Notes: generated by a model from the sequence alone, not told the origin. 54,923 bases of DNA from Bacteroidales bacterium (GCA_017542345.1 JAFXXI010000025.1:1-54923), one strand, 5' to 3'; positions 34,786 to 42,952 are shown, numbered from the stretch's first letter. Translations and numbers: made by a program.

Positions 34786-36147
34786 ATGAAGAAACTGTTT
34801 TTTATTCTCGCCGCTTCCGCCGCTCTGCTGGCCGGCTGTGGCTCGTCCAACAAAGGTGAGTTGGTGGGCGTGAATGACCGCCCTTACTTTGAGGACATCG
34901 ACCTCAAGGGCATGGTTTTTGTGAACCAGGGCAATTTCATTATGGGTGCCGGCGTGCAGAATGTCACCTACGGTGCCACCTCGCAGCCCCGCAAGATGCA
35001 GATTGGGTCGTTCTTTATGGACGAAACGGAAATCACCAACAATGAGTACCGCCAGTTTGTGGCTGCGGTGCGCGACTCTGTGGCCCGCCGCATCCTGGGC
35101 GAGGCCGGTGTCGAAGGTTTCCTGATTGAAGAGGATGCTTATGGTGAGCCGCTGGATCCCCCCGTGCTGAACTACAAGACGAAAATCGACTATAAGGATG
35201 CCGATGTGCGTCAGGCCCTGGTGGACGGTGGTTTCTATCTCATCGACATCAATCACCGCCGCGTGGTGGATGCCTCGAAGATGAATTATGAATATTATTA
35301 TATAGATTATAAGGCTGTGTCTCAGAAGGAAAACGGCATCACCACCAAGGGTGAACACCGCGGAACTTCGTTTGCTGTCCGCCCGAAAGGTTTGAGCGGC
35401 CGTGCAGGTCAGATACAGCGCGAGTATATCAATATCTATCCCGACACGCTGTGCTGGGTGCATGACTACGCCTACAGCATGAACGAGGACTTTACCCGCA
35501 ACTACTTCTCGTCGCCGGCGTATGACAACTACCCTGTGGTAGGCGTCAGCTGGCGTCAGGCCAAGGCCTTCTGCGTGTGGCGTTCGAACATGCTGAACCA
35601 GTATCTGGAGAGCATCGACTATTCGACCCTCAACGACTTCCGTCTGCCGACGGAGAGCGAATGGGAATTTGCCGCCCGTGGCGGTATTGCCAGCCAGAGC
35701 TACCCGTGGGGCGGTCCCTATGTGCGTAACCCGAATGGTTGCTTCCTCGCCAACTATGAGCCCCTCAAGGGTGCCTATGACGACGATGGTGGTGTGAAGA
35801 CCCTTATGGTCGGTCACTATGCCCCCAACGACTACGGTCTGTATGACATGGCTGGCAATGTGAGCGAGTGGTGCTTGGATGCCTACAATGAGTCGACCTA
35901 CCTGGTGGCAAACGCTATGTCCCCCTACTACAACTATGACCCCAAGGATGACGACCCGTTGGCCATGAAGCGCAAAGTGGTGCGTGGTGGTAGCTGGAAA
36001 GACCAGAAATACTTTATCCAGGTGCAGACCCGTACCTATGAGTTTATGGATACCGCCAAGTGCTACATCGGCTTCCGCTGCGTGCAGCCGTACCTTGGCC
36101 GTGTGAAGGGTGACAACCTGCGTACCGCCAGTAATGTAGCCCGATAA
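34786..36147 (+). CDS. gldK: T9SS ring lipoprotein GldK/PorK
   Basis: The N-terminus is a lipoprotein signal with lipobox LLAGC (Cys18) followed by GSSNKGE. The rest of the 453 residues is an FGE-sulfatase/SUMF1-like fold used structurally: MVFVNQGNFIMGAG, FFMDETEITNNEYRQFV, YPVVGVSWRQAKAFCVWRS, RLPTESEWEFAARGG, YDMAGNVSEWCLDAY, VVRGGSWKDQ and IGFRCVQPYLGR. GldK forms, with GldN, the periplasmic ring attached to the outer membrane in the T9SS. The insert around residues 100-200 is typical of GldK rather than of true sulfatase-modifying enzymes. It is followed after 72 bp of A-rich spacer by gldL. Confidence 0.95.
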   Translation: MKKLFFILAASAALLAGCGSSNKGELVGVNDRPYFEDIDLKGMVFVNQGNFIMGAGVQNVTYGATSQPRKMQIGSFFMDETEITNNEYRQFVAAVRDSVARRILGEAGVEGFLIEEDAYGEPLDPPVLNYKTKIDYKDADVRQALVDGGFYLIDINHRRVVDASKMNYEYYYIDYKAVSQKENGITTKGEHRGTSFAVRPKGLSGRAGQIQREYINIYPDTLCWVHDYAYSMNEDFTRNYFSSPAYDNYPVVGVSWRQAKAFCVWRSNMLNQYLESIDYSTLNDFRLPTESEWEFAARGGIASQSYPWGGPYVRNPNGCFLANYEPLKGAYDDDGGVKTLMVGHYAPNDYGLYDMAGNVSEWCLDAYNESTYLVANAMSPYYNYDPKDDDPLAMKRKVVRGGSWKDQKYFIQVQTRTYEFMDTAKCYIGFRCVQPYLGRVKGDNLRTASNVAR

Positions 36148-36219
36148 GCAGCAAAGACAATAAACAAAAGCGTAATAACACACATTCAATAAGCAAACAC
36201 AACAAAAAAATAATCGATT

Positions 36220-37074
36220 ATGAGTTTCTTAGACAATCTCGTTCGCAGTAAAAGCTACAAGACCTTCATGGGTTACCTCTATGGTTGGGGTGCCGCAGTT
36301 GTTATCATCGGTGCATTGTTTAAGATTATGCACTGGCCGGGTGCCAATATCATGCTTATTGCAGGTATGGGAACTGAGACCGTCATCTTCTTCCTCTCGG
36401 CTTTCGAGCCGCCTCACAAAGAGTGGGACTGGAGCTTGGTCTATCCTGAACTGGCCGGTATGATTGACGAGAATCAGCTGGTTGAGTTCGACGAGAACGG
36501 TAATCCTATTGAGAAACCCGAGAGCAAAGACCCGCTGAGCGCCAAGTTGGATAAGATGCTGGAAGAGGCTAATATCAGTCCTGAGTTGATGGATCGCCTG
36601 GGACAGGGTATGCAGAATCTTGCCGACAGCGCCAACTCGATGAACAACATGGCCAATGTGACTGCCGCCACCGACAAGTTTGTCAATAATATGGACGGTG
36701 TGGCTGGTCAGGCTGGCAAACTGCTTGAGAGCATGCAGGGTGCGCCTGAGGCTATCTCGACATTGTCTGCTATCTACCGCGAGACCGCCGAGTCGCTGGG
36801 TGGCGAGGTGAGCTATGTGGAAGAGATGAAGAAGATGTCGTCGAGTTTGAGCAGCATCAATGCCATGTACGAGATGCAGATTAACAATGCGGCGACGCAG
36901 ATGAACCTCAACAAGGAGTTCGAGGAGAAGATGGCTACCATGTTGGCCAACTTCAGCGATTCGGCCGAAGGTATCACCAAGTACAAAGAGCAGGTTGACG
37001 CCCTCACGCGCAAGGTCTCCGAACTGAACAATGTCTACGGCAATATGCTGGCTGCCATGCAGACCCGTCTATAA
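36220..37074 (+). CDS. gldL: T9SS motor protein GldL/PorL
   Basis: A 284-residue inner-membrane protein with two membrane helices near the N-terminus (about residues 17-37 and 42-62). GALFKIMHWPGA lies between them, and Glu53 in GMGTETVIFFLSAFEPP corresponds to the membrane Glu of GldL needed for proton-driven function. The long cytoplasmic remainder is coiled-coil-like (about 95-284; repeats such as NLADSANSMNNMANV and MATMLANFSDSAEGI). GldL and GldM form the rotary motor that uses the proton gradient to energise secretion. The gene lies between gldK and gldM as expected; a hairpin sits in the 57-bp gap to gldM. Confidence 0.95.
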   Translation: MSFLDNLVRSKSYKTFMGYLYGWGAAVVIIGALFKIMHWPGANIMLIAGMGTETVIFFLSAFEPPHKEWDWSLVYPELAGMIDENQLVEFDENGNPIEKPESKDPLSAKLDKMLEEANISPELMDRLGQGMQNLADSANSMNNMANVTAATDKFVNNMDGVAGQAGKLLESMQGAPEAISTLSAIYRETAESLGGEVSYVEEMKKMSSSLSSINAMYEMQINNAATQMNLNKEFEEKMATMLANFSDSAEGITKYKEQVDALTRKVSELNNVYGNMLAAMQTRL

Positions 37075-37077
37075 AAT

Positions 37078-37109
37078 ACACCATACGTCTAACTAATTAG
37101 GTATAGTGT
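37078..37109 (+). other. Intercistronic hairpin between gldL and gldM
   Basis: ACACCATAC (37078-37086) pairs, with one mismatch, with GTATAGTGT (37101-37109); an inner CTAA/TTAG can extend the stem. No T-run follows, so it looks like an mRNA stability or processing element that could set the ratio of GldL to GldM rather than a terminator. Confidence 0.5.
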
Positions 37110-37131
37110 AATAAAAAGAAAGGAATAGACT

Positions 37132-38808
37132 ATGGGTGCAACAAACTGTCCGGAAACCCCGAGACAAAAGATGATTACCATGATGTACCTGGTGTACACC
37201 GCCATGTTGGCACTGAACGTGTCGGCGGAAGTGGTGGAGGGCTTCAGGTCCGTGGGTACAGCAATGACAGCTTCTAACATAAACCTCCAGACCAAGTTGG
37301 ACGACACCTATGCCAATTTTGATTTGGCATTCAAGAACAGCCCAGACAAGGTTCGAAGTCAGTACGATAAGGCACAGCAAGTGAAGGCTTTGTCCTCACG
37401 TCTTGAAGAATTCATAGACAGCTTGGAGTGTGAGTTTATTGGCAAGTTTGCCGAAGAGGCGGAAATTGTGATGGATATCCACAATCCCAAGGATAAGCGA
37501 GTCATCAAGTTGAAGAACGAAGACGGCACGGTCAATCATGATAGTGTGCGGTATGCCTTGAAGGTAGGTGGTTTCGCTTGGATGGAAAAGGGACTTGATG
37601 ATACTCACGAGGCTCCTAAGTTCTTCCTCGAAGGTACGACTACGGCCAGTGGCATAGGTGAGGCTATAACCCTCAAGAAGAAAGTTATTGCCTACCGTGC
37701 TGCCGTGAAGGAAATTTTGGGTGAAGACTCTACCAAGGTGAATTTCCCCTTTGATGTGGACAAGACTTTCTTGAACAAGGATAAACAGGAAGTTGACTGG
37801 GAACACAAGAACTTTGACGAAGTGGTTGCTGGTGCTGGTCTGGTTACGCTGACCCGTATGAAGGCTGAGGCCATGAATGCCGAGTTCGATGCCGTCAACA
37901 TGCTTTACAAGCAGGTTAACAAGGGTGACAAGAACTTCAGTAATATCCAGATGCTTTCGATGCCGAAATCGGCCTATGTGATGCGCGGTGGCGTGTATGA
38001 GACGAACATCCGCGTGGGTGCTTACGACCCCGACCAGCGCTTCCGCGTGGTTGTCAATGGACAGTCGAGTACTTCGGACGAATCTGGTACGGCATTGTAT
38101 AAGATGGTATGCAACAATGTCGGTCCTCAGACCATTAGGGGTAAGGCCGTCTTGACCACACAGGATGGTGAAGAGGAATATGAGTTCACCGACGAGTTCT
38201 ATGTGGCTGAGCCTTCGGCTAACATTATGTTGGATAACATGAATGTGCTCTATGCCGGTATTGAGAATCCCATCACCGCCAGCGCCCCGGGTATGGCTAG
38301 CCGCGATATTAAGGTGTCGATTGACCCCGCTGCTGGCAAGTTGTCGCCCTCTCAGGGAGATGGAAAGTACAACATCACCCCGAATCCCACTGCGAAGAAG
38401 GTGGAAGTCTCGGTATACGGCATGGTAGATGGCCAGCAGAAGTTATTGAACACCATCCCGTTCCGTGTCAAGGCTATCCCCGATCCCGTGCTGCAGGTGG
38501 GTACCTACAAAAACGGTGAGAAGAAGGCTTCCCGCAAAGACTTTACGGAGTCTACGACGGTGCTTGCTACCAGGGCTGACGGCTTCGACTTTAAGATTCC
38601 GAAAGGCTCCATCCGCATCAAGACTATGAATATCACGGTGGGAACCAAGACTTGTGCCCCCATTGAGAACAGCGGTAAGCTCAACGCCGAGGTTATCAGC
38701 GCCATCAAGAAGGCAAGCAGGGGTGATAACTTGGTTATTTCCGCGACGGTTCAGATGCCCGATGGTCGTCCTCGTGAGGTTGACTGCGTCATCAAGCTGG
38801 CCAAGTAG
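37132..38808 (+). CDS. gldM: T9SS motor and shaft protein GldM/PorM
   Basis: A 558-residue protein that begins MGATNCPETPRQKMITMMYL, the conserved N-terminus of GldM, followed by its single membrane helix (about residues 17-35, YLVYTAMLALNVSAEV). The remaining sequence is the periplasmic shaft of successive domains: a helical D1 (about 40-220) and three Ig-like domains ending KLAK. The segments VMRGGVYETNIRVGAYDP and YAGIENPITASAPGM are family-typical. GldM spans the periplasm and transmits the torque of the GldL/M motor to the GldK/N ring. Length and start agree with the family. It follows gldL after 57 bp and precedes gldN by 43 bp. Confidence 0.95.
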   Translation: MGATNCPETPRQKMITMMYLVYTAMLALNVSAEVVEGFRSVGTAMTASNINLQTKLDDTYANFDLAFKNSPDKVRSQYDKAQQVKALSSRLEEFIDSLECEFIGKFAEEAEIVMDIHNPKDKRVIKLKNEDGTVNHDSVRYALKVGGFAWMEKGLDDTHEAPKFFLEGTTTASGIGEAITLKKKVIAYRAAVKEILGEDSTKVNFPFDVDKTFLNKDKQEVDWEHKNFDEVVAGAGLVTLTRMKAEAMNAEFDAVNMLYKQVNKGDKNFSNIQMLSMPKSAYVMRGGVYETNIRVGAYDPDQRFRVVVNGQSSTSDESGTALYKMVCNNVGPQTIRGKAVLTTQDGEEEYEFTDEFYVAEPSANIMLDNMNVLYAGIENPITASAPGMASRDIKVSIDPAAGKLSPSQGDGKYNITPNPTAKKVEVSVYGMVDGQQKLLNTIPFRVKAIPDPVLQVGTYKNGEKKASRKDFTESTTVLATRADGFDFKIPKGSIRIKTMNITVGTKTCAPIENSGKLNAEVISAIKKASRGDNLVISATVQMPDGRPREVDCVIKLAK

Positions 38809-38851
38809 TTGAAGAGATATAATAAATGAATACAATTAAATAGAATACGCT

Positions 38852-39754
38852 ATGAAAAAGCTTCTTTTAACCTTCGCTTTGACAGCAATGGTCGCCTTGG
38901 CTGGCTATGCCCAGAGCGTTATCGATGCCGAAGAAAGCCGCAACCCCAATGACTTCTACCAAAAGGGTATTGTCGTCGGGAAGCGTGCCATGCCGTATCC
39001 TTTCCTTCGTGAAAGCGATGTGGTGTGGGAGACCACGATTTGGCGTGAGATTGACTTCAATGAGACCTTCAATCAGTTCTTCTATTTCCCCATTGAGACC
39101 GCTTCCAGCACTCAGGGACGTACGAGCCTGATTAACCTCATTATGACCTATGCCGAGAACGGTGAAATCGACCTGTATGACGATGATGACATGACGGCTC
39201 CCATTGACTGGGAGAAAGCCAGTCTGCAGCTTACGGGTACTCCCCGTACCGAGCAGATTAATGTCATCGATCCTGAGACGGGTCTGCCTGCCGAAGATGA
39301 GGATGGTGAGTATATCATGAAAGACACGCTCATCACTCCCACTTTTGACATGGCTTCCGCCAAAAAGGTGAGGATTAAAGAGTACTGGTATATCGACAAG
39401 CAGGACACCCGTCAGAAAGTGCGCATTGTCGGCCTGCAGTTCCAGTTCCTGAAACCGGCCGCATCCAAGCAGGCTGAGGATCAGTTAGCATGGTCGTTCT
39501 GCATCCCGATGGATGACATGAAGGTGCGCCAGATGCTGGTCAATGCCAATGCTTTCGACGAGAACAACATTGTTGCCGAACGCTCGTATGACGATGTCTT
39601 CATCCAGCGTTACTTTGACAGCTATGTCGTCCGTGAGTCGAACAGGTACAACCGCGAAATCAGCAAATATCTCACTGGTCAGGACGCCATTGTCGAGTCT
39701 CAGATGATTGAGAACAAAATCTTCGACATAGAGTCTGATATGTGGGAGTATTAA
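38852..39754 (+). CDS. gldN: T9SS ring protein GldN/PorN
   Basis: The signal peptide MKKLLLTFALTAMVALAGYAQ precedes a mature protein with the GldN pattern: MPYPFLRESDVVWETTIWRE, FNETFNQFFYFPIE, ARTEQ-like and KRVRIKEYWYIDKQDTRQ-type segments, then SYDDVFIQRYFDSYVVRESNRYNR at the C-terminus. It has 300 residues, normal for the family. GldN binds GldK to form the periplasmic ring of the T9SS. An intrinsic terminator follows about 25 bp after the stop, which should end the core operon here. Confidence 0.94.
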   Translation: MKKLLLTFALTAMVALAGYAQSVIDAEESRNPNDFYQKGIVVGKRAMPYPFLRESDVVWETTIWREIDFNETFNQFFYFPIETASSTQGRTSLINLIMTYAENGEIDLYDDDDMTAPIDWEKASLQLTGTPRTEQINVIDPETGLPAEDEDGEYIMKDTLITPTFDMASAKKVRIKEYWYIDKQDTRQKVRIVGLQFQFLKPAASKQAEDQLAWSFCIPMDDMKVRQMLVNANAFDENNIVAERSYDDVFIQRYFDSYVVRESNRYNREISKYLTGQDAIVESQMIENKIFDIESDMWEY

Positions 39755-39777
39755 TTGTCTATCAGTAGAGTAAGAAT

Positions 39778-39822
39778 AAGGAGTTAAGAGTTGGCATTGC
39801 CGTCTCTTGACTCCTTTTTTTA
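39778..39822 (+). terminator. Intrinsic terminator between gldN and its paralogue
   Basis: AAGGAGTTAAGAG (39778-39790) pairs with CTCTTGACTCCTT (39804-39816), with one wobble pair, and a small GGC/GCC hairpin sits in the loop. A run of eight Ts (39815-39822) ends three bases before the ATG at 39825. The 5' arm contains a GAGTTAA-GAGTTGG period-7 repeat. Transcription of the next gene must read through this or start elsewhere. Confidence 0.85.
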
Positions 39823-39824
39823 TT

Positions 39825-40694
39825 ATGTATCAACGGCTCCGCACAGCATTCCCGCTATTGCTACTACTATTCTGCCAGACTATCGCTGCGCAGACGCGTC
39901 CCGATATGGTGCACACGGAGGTCCTTCCGACGGAGCAGCGCCCGATACCATATCCTTACTTGCGTGAGGCCGACGTGGTGTGGAGTACGATGCTCTGGAA
40001 GACCATCGACCTGAACGAGGCGTTCAATCAGTACATGTACTTCCCGCTCGACCAGGAAGACCGCAGTGGCAAGAAAAGCCTGGCATATGTGCTGTGGGAA
40101 GCCATGGAGCGTGAAGAGATTCCTATCTATGAGGACGACGAGTTGCTCATCCCGATAGACAACCAGCTGTTTGTCCAGCGCTACACCAAACCCGATACAG
40201 TGCAGCTGGAAATCGGCTATGACGATGATGACAACGAAATCTATGAAACGGTCATCACCCCTAAGTATTTCGATGGAGCCGAGGTGTTCCAGTATGCTCT
40301 CCGCGAAGCATGGTTCATTGGCAAACAAGACACCCGGCAGGACTCGCGCCGGCTTGCGTTGGCCCCGATGAAAGACGTAACAATTACCTTGAAAAGCACC
40401 CGCGAGGATGTCTACATGGGCCGTGCAGCGTTGTTCTGGGTGCCTATGCAGCATCCGTCCGTCCGTGCAGTCTTGGCCCGGCAGAAGGCCTATTATGACG
40501 AGAACAACATCATCAATCAGCCCTCGTGGGACAACATCTTCATCAGCCAACTTTATACTGCTTTCGTGACCCGTGAGAGCAACCGCTACGAGCGTACCAT
40601 CAGTCGCTATCTTGTGGGGAAGGACGCTTTGATGGAAGCGGCCGCCATCGAAGAAAAAGTCTTCGAGATTGGCGAGGATATGTGGGAGTATTGA
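39825..40694 (+). CDS. Second GldN-like protein (tandem paralogue)
   Basis: The ATG at 39825 gives MYQRLRTAFPLLLLLFCQTIAAQ, a good signal peptide; the upstream TTG lies in the terminator stem. The 289-residue protein aligns with the preceding GldN throughout: IPYPYLREADVVWSTMLWKT, LNEAFNQYMYFPLD, ALREAWFIGKQDTRQ, SWDNIFISQLYTAFVTRESN, and both end in xxEDMWEY or xSDMWEY. It therefore arose by tandem duplication, with clear divergence since. It may form an alternative ring with GldK or replace GldN under some conditions. I see no TAnnTTTG motif in the 70-bp gap, and the gene begins directly behind a strong terminator. Confidence 0.88.
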   Translation: MYQRLRTAFPLLLLLFCQTIAAQTRPDMVHTEVLPTEQRPIPYPYLREADVVWSTMLWKTIDLNEAFNQYMYFPLDQEDRSGKKSLAYVLWEAMEREEIPIYEDDELLIPIDNQLFVQRYTKPDTVQLEIGYDDDDNEIYETVITPKYFDGAEVFQYALREAWFIGKQDTRQDSRRLALAPMKDVTITLKSTREDVYMGRAALFWVPMQHPSVRAVLARQKAYYDENNIINQPSWDNIFISQLYTAFVTRESNRYERTISRYLVGKDALMEAAAIEEKVFEIGEDMWEY

Positions 40695-40715
40695 CCATTC
40701 TTTGCCTGTAGTGAT

Positions 40716-40746
40716 AAGCCCCGCCAGACAGCCTGCCGCGGGGCTT
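40716..40746 (+). terminator. Hairpin after the second gldN
   Basis: AAGCCCCGC (40716-40724) and GCGGGGCTT (40738-40746) form a perfect 9-bp GC-rich stem with a 13-nt loop. Only a weak T-tract follows (GCGTGTAAAAAAGTTTT), so termination may be partial or factor-assisted. Confidence 0.55.
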
Positions 40747-40783
40747 GCGTGTAAAAAAGTTTTCCTATTTGAAAAAAAAGATG

Positions 40784-40791
40784 TATATTTG
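40784..40791 (+). promoter_or_regulatory. Promoter -7 element of the DRTGG/GHKL/hydrogenase-like operon
   Basis: TATATTTG, followed by CAA, matches TAnnTTTG and lies 37 bp before the ATG at 40829. The -33 region is only TTTT-like at about the right distance, so the promoter may be weak or need an activator. Confidence 0.6.
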
Positions 40792-40828
40792 CAATTCCAA
40801 ATAGCAATCAACAGTAATACTATCAAAT

Positions 40829-41170
40829 ATGACTTTACAATCCATCGTAGACAAACTTGGAGCCACTGTGGCTCTCGGTGCGGAGCGTCTCGACACTGAG
40901 GTGGAGCACGCTTTCGCCTCCGACTTGATGAGCGATGTCCTAACCTTGAAAGACACCCCGGTGCTCGTTACCGGCCTCTGCAATGTCCAGACCATCCGCA
41001 CTTGCGACATGGCCAACCTCGACGTGGTCGTTTTCGTCCGCAACAAACGCCCGACGGAAGATATGATCGAACTGGCCGAGGACAACGACATGGTGCTCAT
41101 CTGCAGCCAGTATTCAATGTTCAAGACCTGTGGCCTGCTTTGGGAACTGGGCATGAAACCTTTATACTAA
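40829..41170 (+). CDS. DRTGG-domain protein
   Basis: A 113-residue single-domain protein with the DRTGG fold pattern: IVDKLGATVALGAERLDTEV, ASDLMSDVLTL, VLVTGLCNVQTIRTCDMANL, VVVFVRNKRPTEDMIELAED, VLICSQYSMFKTCGLL. DRTGG domains are often linked to CBS domains or phosphotransacetylase and are thought to bind a small ligand; here it stands alone. Stand-alone copies next to a GHKL ATPase and a hydrogenase-like iron-sulfur protein are seen in anaerobes, which suggests a shared redox or metabolite-sensing function (inferred). The next start is 5 bp after its stop. Confidence 0.8.
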   Translation: MTLQSIVDKLGATVALGAERLDTEVEHAFASDLMSDVLTLKDTPVLVTGLCNVQTIRTCDMANLDVVVFVRNKRPTEDMIELAEDNDMVLICSQYSMFKTCGLLWELGMKPLY

Positions 41171-41175
41171 CCGTT

Positions 41176-41589
41176 ATGCATCAGGAATACACCGTTATAG
41201 AAGGCGACTTTGTCAACGCCGGCAAAGCATCCAGTTCTGTCAAGAAGACGCTGAAACAGCTCAATGTCAACCCTCAGGTCGTCAAACGAGTCGTCGTGGC
41301 GCTCTATGAGGCCGAGGTCAATGCCATTGCCCATGCCTATGGCGGCAAGGTGTTGGTTGATATCGATGCCGATAAAATCAAGATGGTGGTTGCCGACAAA
41401 GGCCCAGGCATCCCCGACATTGCCTTGGCTATGCAGGAAGGCTACAGTACGGCACGCCCCGAGGTGCGAGACATGGGCTTCGGCGCCGGCATGGGCTTGC
41501 CCAACATGCAGAAAAACGTCGACAAGCTGAATGTCACCTCCGAAGTCGGAGTGGGCACCACTGTCGAGATGGAAGTAAACTTTGGATAA
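41176..41589 (+). CDS. GHKL-type ATP-binding protein, RsbW-like
   Basis: The ATG at 41176 gives a 137-residue protein comprising one HATPase_c_2 domain. N-box: VVVALYEAEVNAIAHAYGG with the Mg-binding Glu/Asn; G1 box: VVADKGPGIPDIALAMQEG; G2 box: GFGAGMGLPNMQKNVDKL; and the ending GVGTTVEMEVNFG. Such single-domain proteins act as anti-sigma factors or serine kinases of the RsbW/SpoIIAB type. No sigma factor, STAS antagonist or PP2C gene is beside it, so its partner is probably the adjacent DRTGG or hydrogenase-like protein, or is encoded elsewhere. It lies 5 bp after the DRTGG gene and 1 bp before the next. Confidence 0.85.
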   Translation: MHQEYTVIEGDFVNAGKASSSVKKTLKQLNVNPQVVKRVVVALYEAEVNAIAHAYGGKVLVDIDADKIKMVVADKGPGIPDIALAMQEGYSTARPEVRDMGFGAGMGLPNMQKNVDKLNVTSEVGVGTTVEMEVNFG

Positions 41590-41590
41590 T

Positions 41591-42952
41591 ATGTTCTACC
41601 ACGCACTACAGATTGAGGAGCCGCGCTGCATTGGATGTTCGCGCTGCATGAAGATATGCCCCACCGAGGCCATCCGTATTCTTGGCGGCAAGGCATCCAT
41701 TCAGGAGCACCGCTGCATCGACTGCGGCAAATGCTATGAAGTGTGTCCTGCACAGGCCATCAGCATCAAAGATGACGACTTCGAGGCGTTCAAGAGGTAT
41801 CCCCATTCTGTAGCGCTCCTGCCCGCTGTTTTCATGGGGCAGTTCCCCGACGATATTAGTGTCTCAAAGGTCTATGCCACACTCTATGAACTGGGCTTCG
41901 CACATGTCATGGAAGTGGAGTCGGCAGCCTCTATCTACCGCGACGTAAAGGAGAAATACGCCCGCGAGCACCCCGATATCAGGCCACTGATATCCTCGTT
42001 CTGTCCGGCTATTGTGCGTCTGATACAGATCAAATATCCGTCGCTGACGGAGAATATCATGCCTATCAAGGTGCCGCTGGACCTCAGCGCCATGTATGCC
42101 TTGCAGGAACTGCTAAGCCGCGGTATACCGCGCGAGGAGATAGGCCTCTTCTACATTACGCCGTGCGCTGCCAAAGTGTCGGCAGTGAAAGCTCCTGTGG
42201 GTGAAGAGAAGAGCATCATCGACGGCGTCATCAACATGAATTCGCTGTTCAACCGTGTCTACAAGCAAATAAAGGACAACGGCAAGAACCACCAGTACAA
42301 GCCCCTGACGCGCCAGCGCCTCTCTGCCGACGCCATCCTTTCGACCCTCACCAACGGTGAGCGCCGCATCTGTACCGCCAAGCGCAGCTACTCGATAGAC
42401 GGCATTGAAAATGTCATGGACTTCCTCGACAAACTCGAGAACGACGAGGTGGAGGGCGTGGAGTTCCTCGAACTGAGGGCATGCGACCAAAGCTGTGCCG
42501 GAGCCCTGCTCTCGTGCGACAACCGCTTCCTCTGCGGCGAGCGCATGTATGCCCGCGCCCGCAAGGCCGCCGAGCGCGAGCGCAACGGCGAGATGCCGCG
42601 CGACCGCGAGATGGAGAAGTACAAAGAATATCTGGTTGAGAACGCTTTTGTCGACGAGGTCCAGCCCCGCTCCATGCTCATCCTCGACGAAGACCGCAAG
42701 AAGGCCTTTGAGAAGATGGAGAAGATAGAGAAGATGAAGGTGCACCTGCCACAGATAGACTGCGGTGTCTGCGGCGCGCCCACCTGCGAGGCCTTCGCCA
42801 CTGACGTGGTGTGCGGACAGGCCGACCTGCACCAATGCGTCTTCTACCGCCTGCACCTTGAGTCCAAGGGAAAGATGACCCTCAACGAGGGCCGTACCAA
42901 CATGTACTCTGTCTGGGGCGACGACCGCATCAGCGGCGAGATAGAGGTGTGA
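41591..42952 (+). CDS. [FeFe]-hydrogenase-like iron-sulfur protein (putative sensory type)
   Basis: The ATG at 41591 (MFYHALQIEEPRCIGCSRC) gives 453 residues. Two 4Fe-4S ferredoxin motifs come first (Cys13/16/19/23 and Cys42/45/48/52). The middle is the hydrogenase large-subunit domain: L1 is SSFCPAI with Cys138, L2 is ITPCAAKVSAV with Cys192, and L3 is RACDQSCAG with Cys298 and Cys302. All four H-cluster cysteine ligands are thus kept, but the proton-relay Cys before Cys138 is Phe, and the Glu of the L2 motif PCxxKxxE is missing. A C-terminal CGVCGAPTC cluster domain (Cys391, 394, 399) resembles the iron-sulfur domain found in CO-dehydrogenase-linked proteins. This fits group C/D-type putative sensory hydrogenases better than catalytic ones. 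No hydE, hydF or hydG gene is in the window. Confidence 0.82.
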   Translation: MFYHALQIEEPRCIGCSRCMKICPTEAIRILGGKASIQEHRCIDCGKCYEVCPAQAISIKDDDFEAFKRYPHSVALLPAVFMGQFPDDISVSKVYATLYELGFAHVMEVESAASIYRDVKEKYAREHPDIRPLISSFCPAIVRLIQIKYPSLTENIMPIKVPLDLSAMYALQELLSRGIPREEIGLFYITPCAAKVSAVKAPVGEEKSIIDGVINMNSLFNRVYKQIKDNGKNHQYKPLTRQRLSADAILSTLTNGERRICTAKRSYSIDGIENVMDFLDKLENDEVEGVEFLELRACDQSCAGALLSCDNRFLCGERMYARARKAAERERNGEMPRDREMEKYKEYLVENAFVDEVQPRSMLILDEDRKKAFEKMEKIEKMKVHLPQIDCGVCGAPTCEAFATDVVCGQADLHQCVFYRLHLESKGKMTLNEGRTNMYSVWGDDRISGEIEV

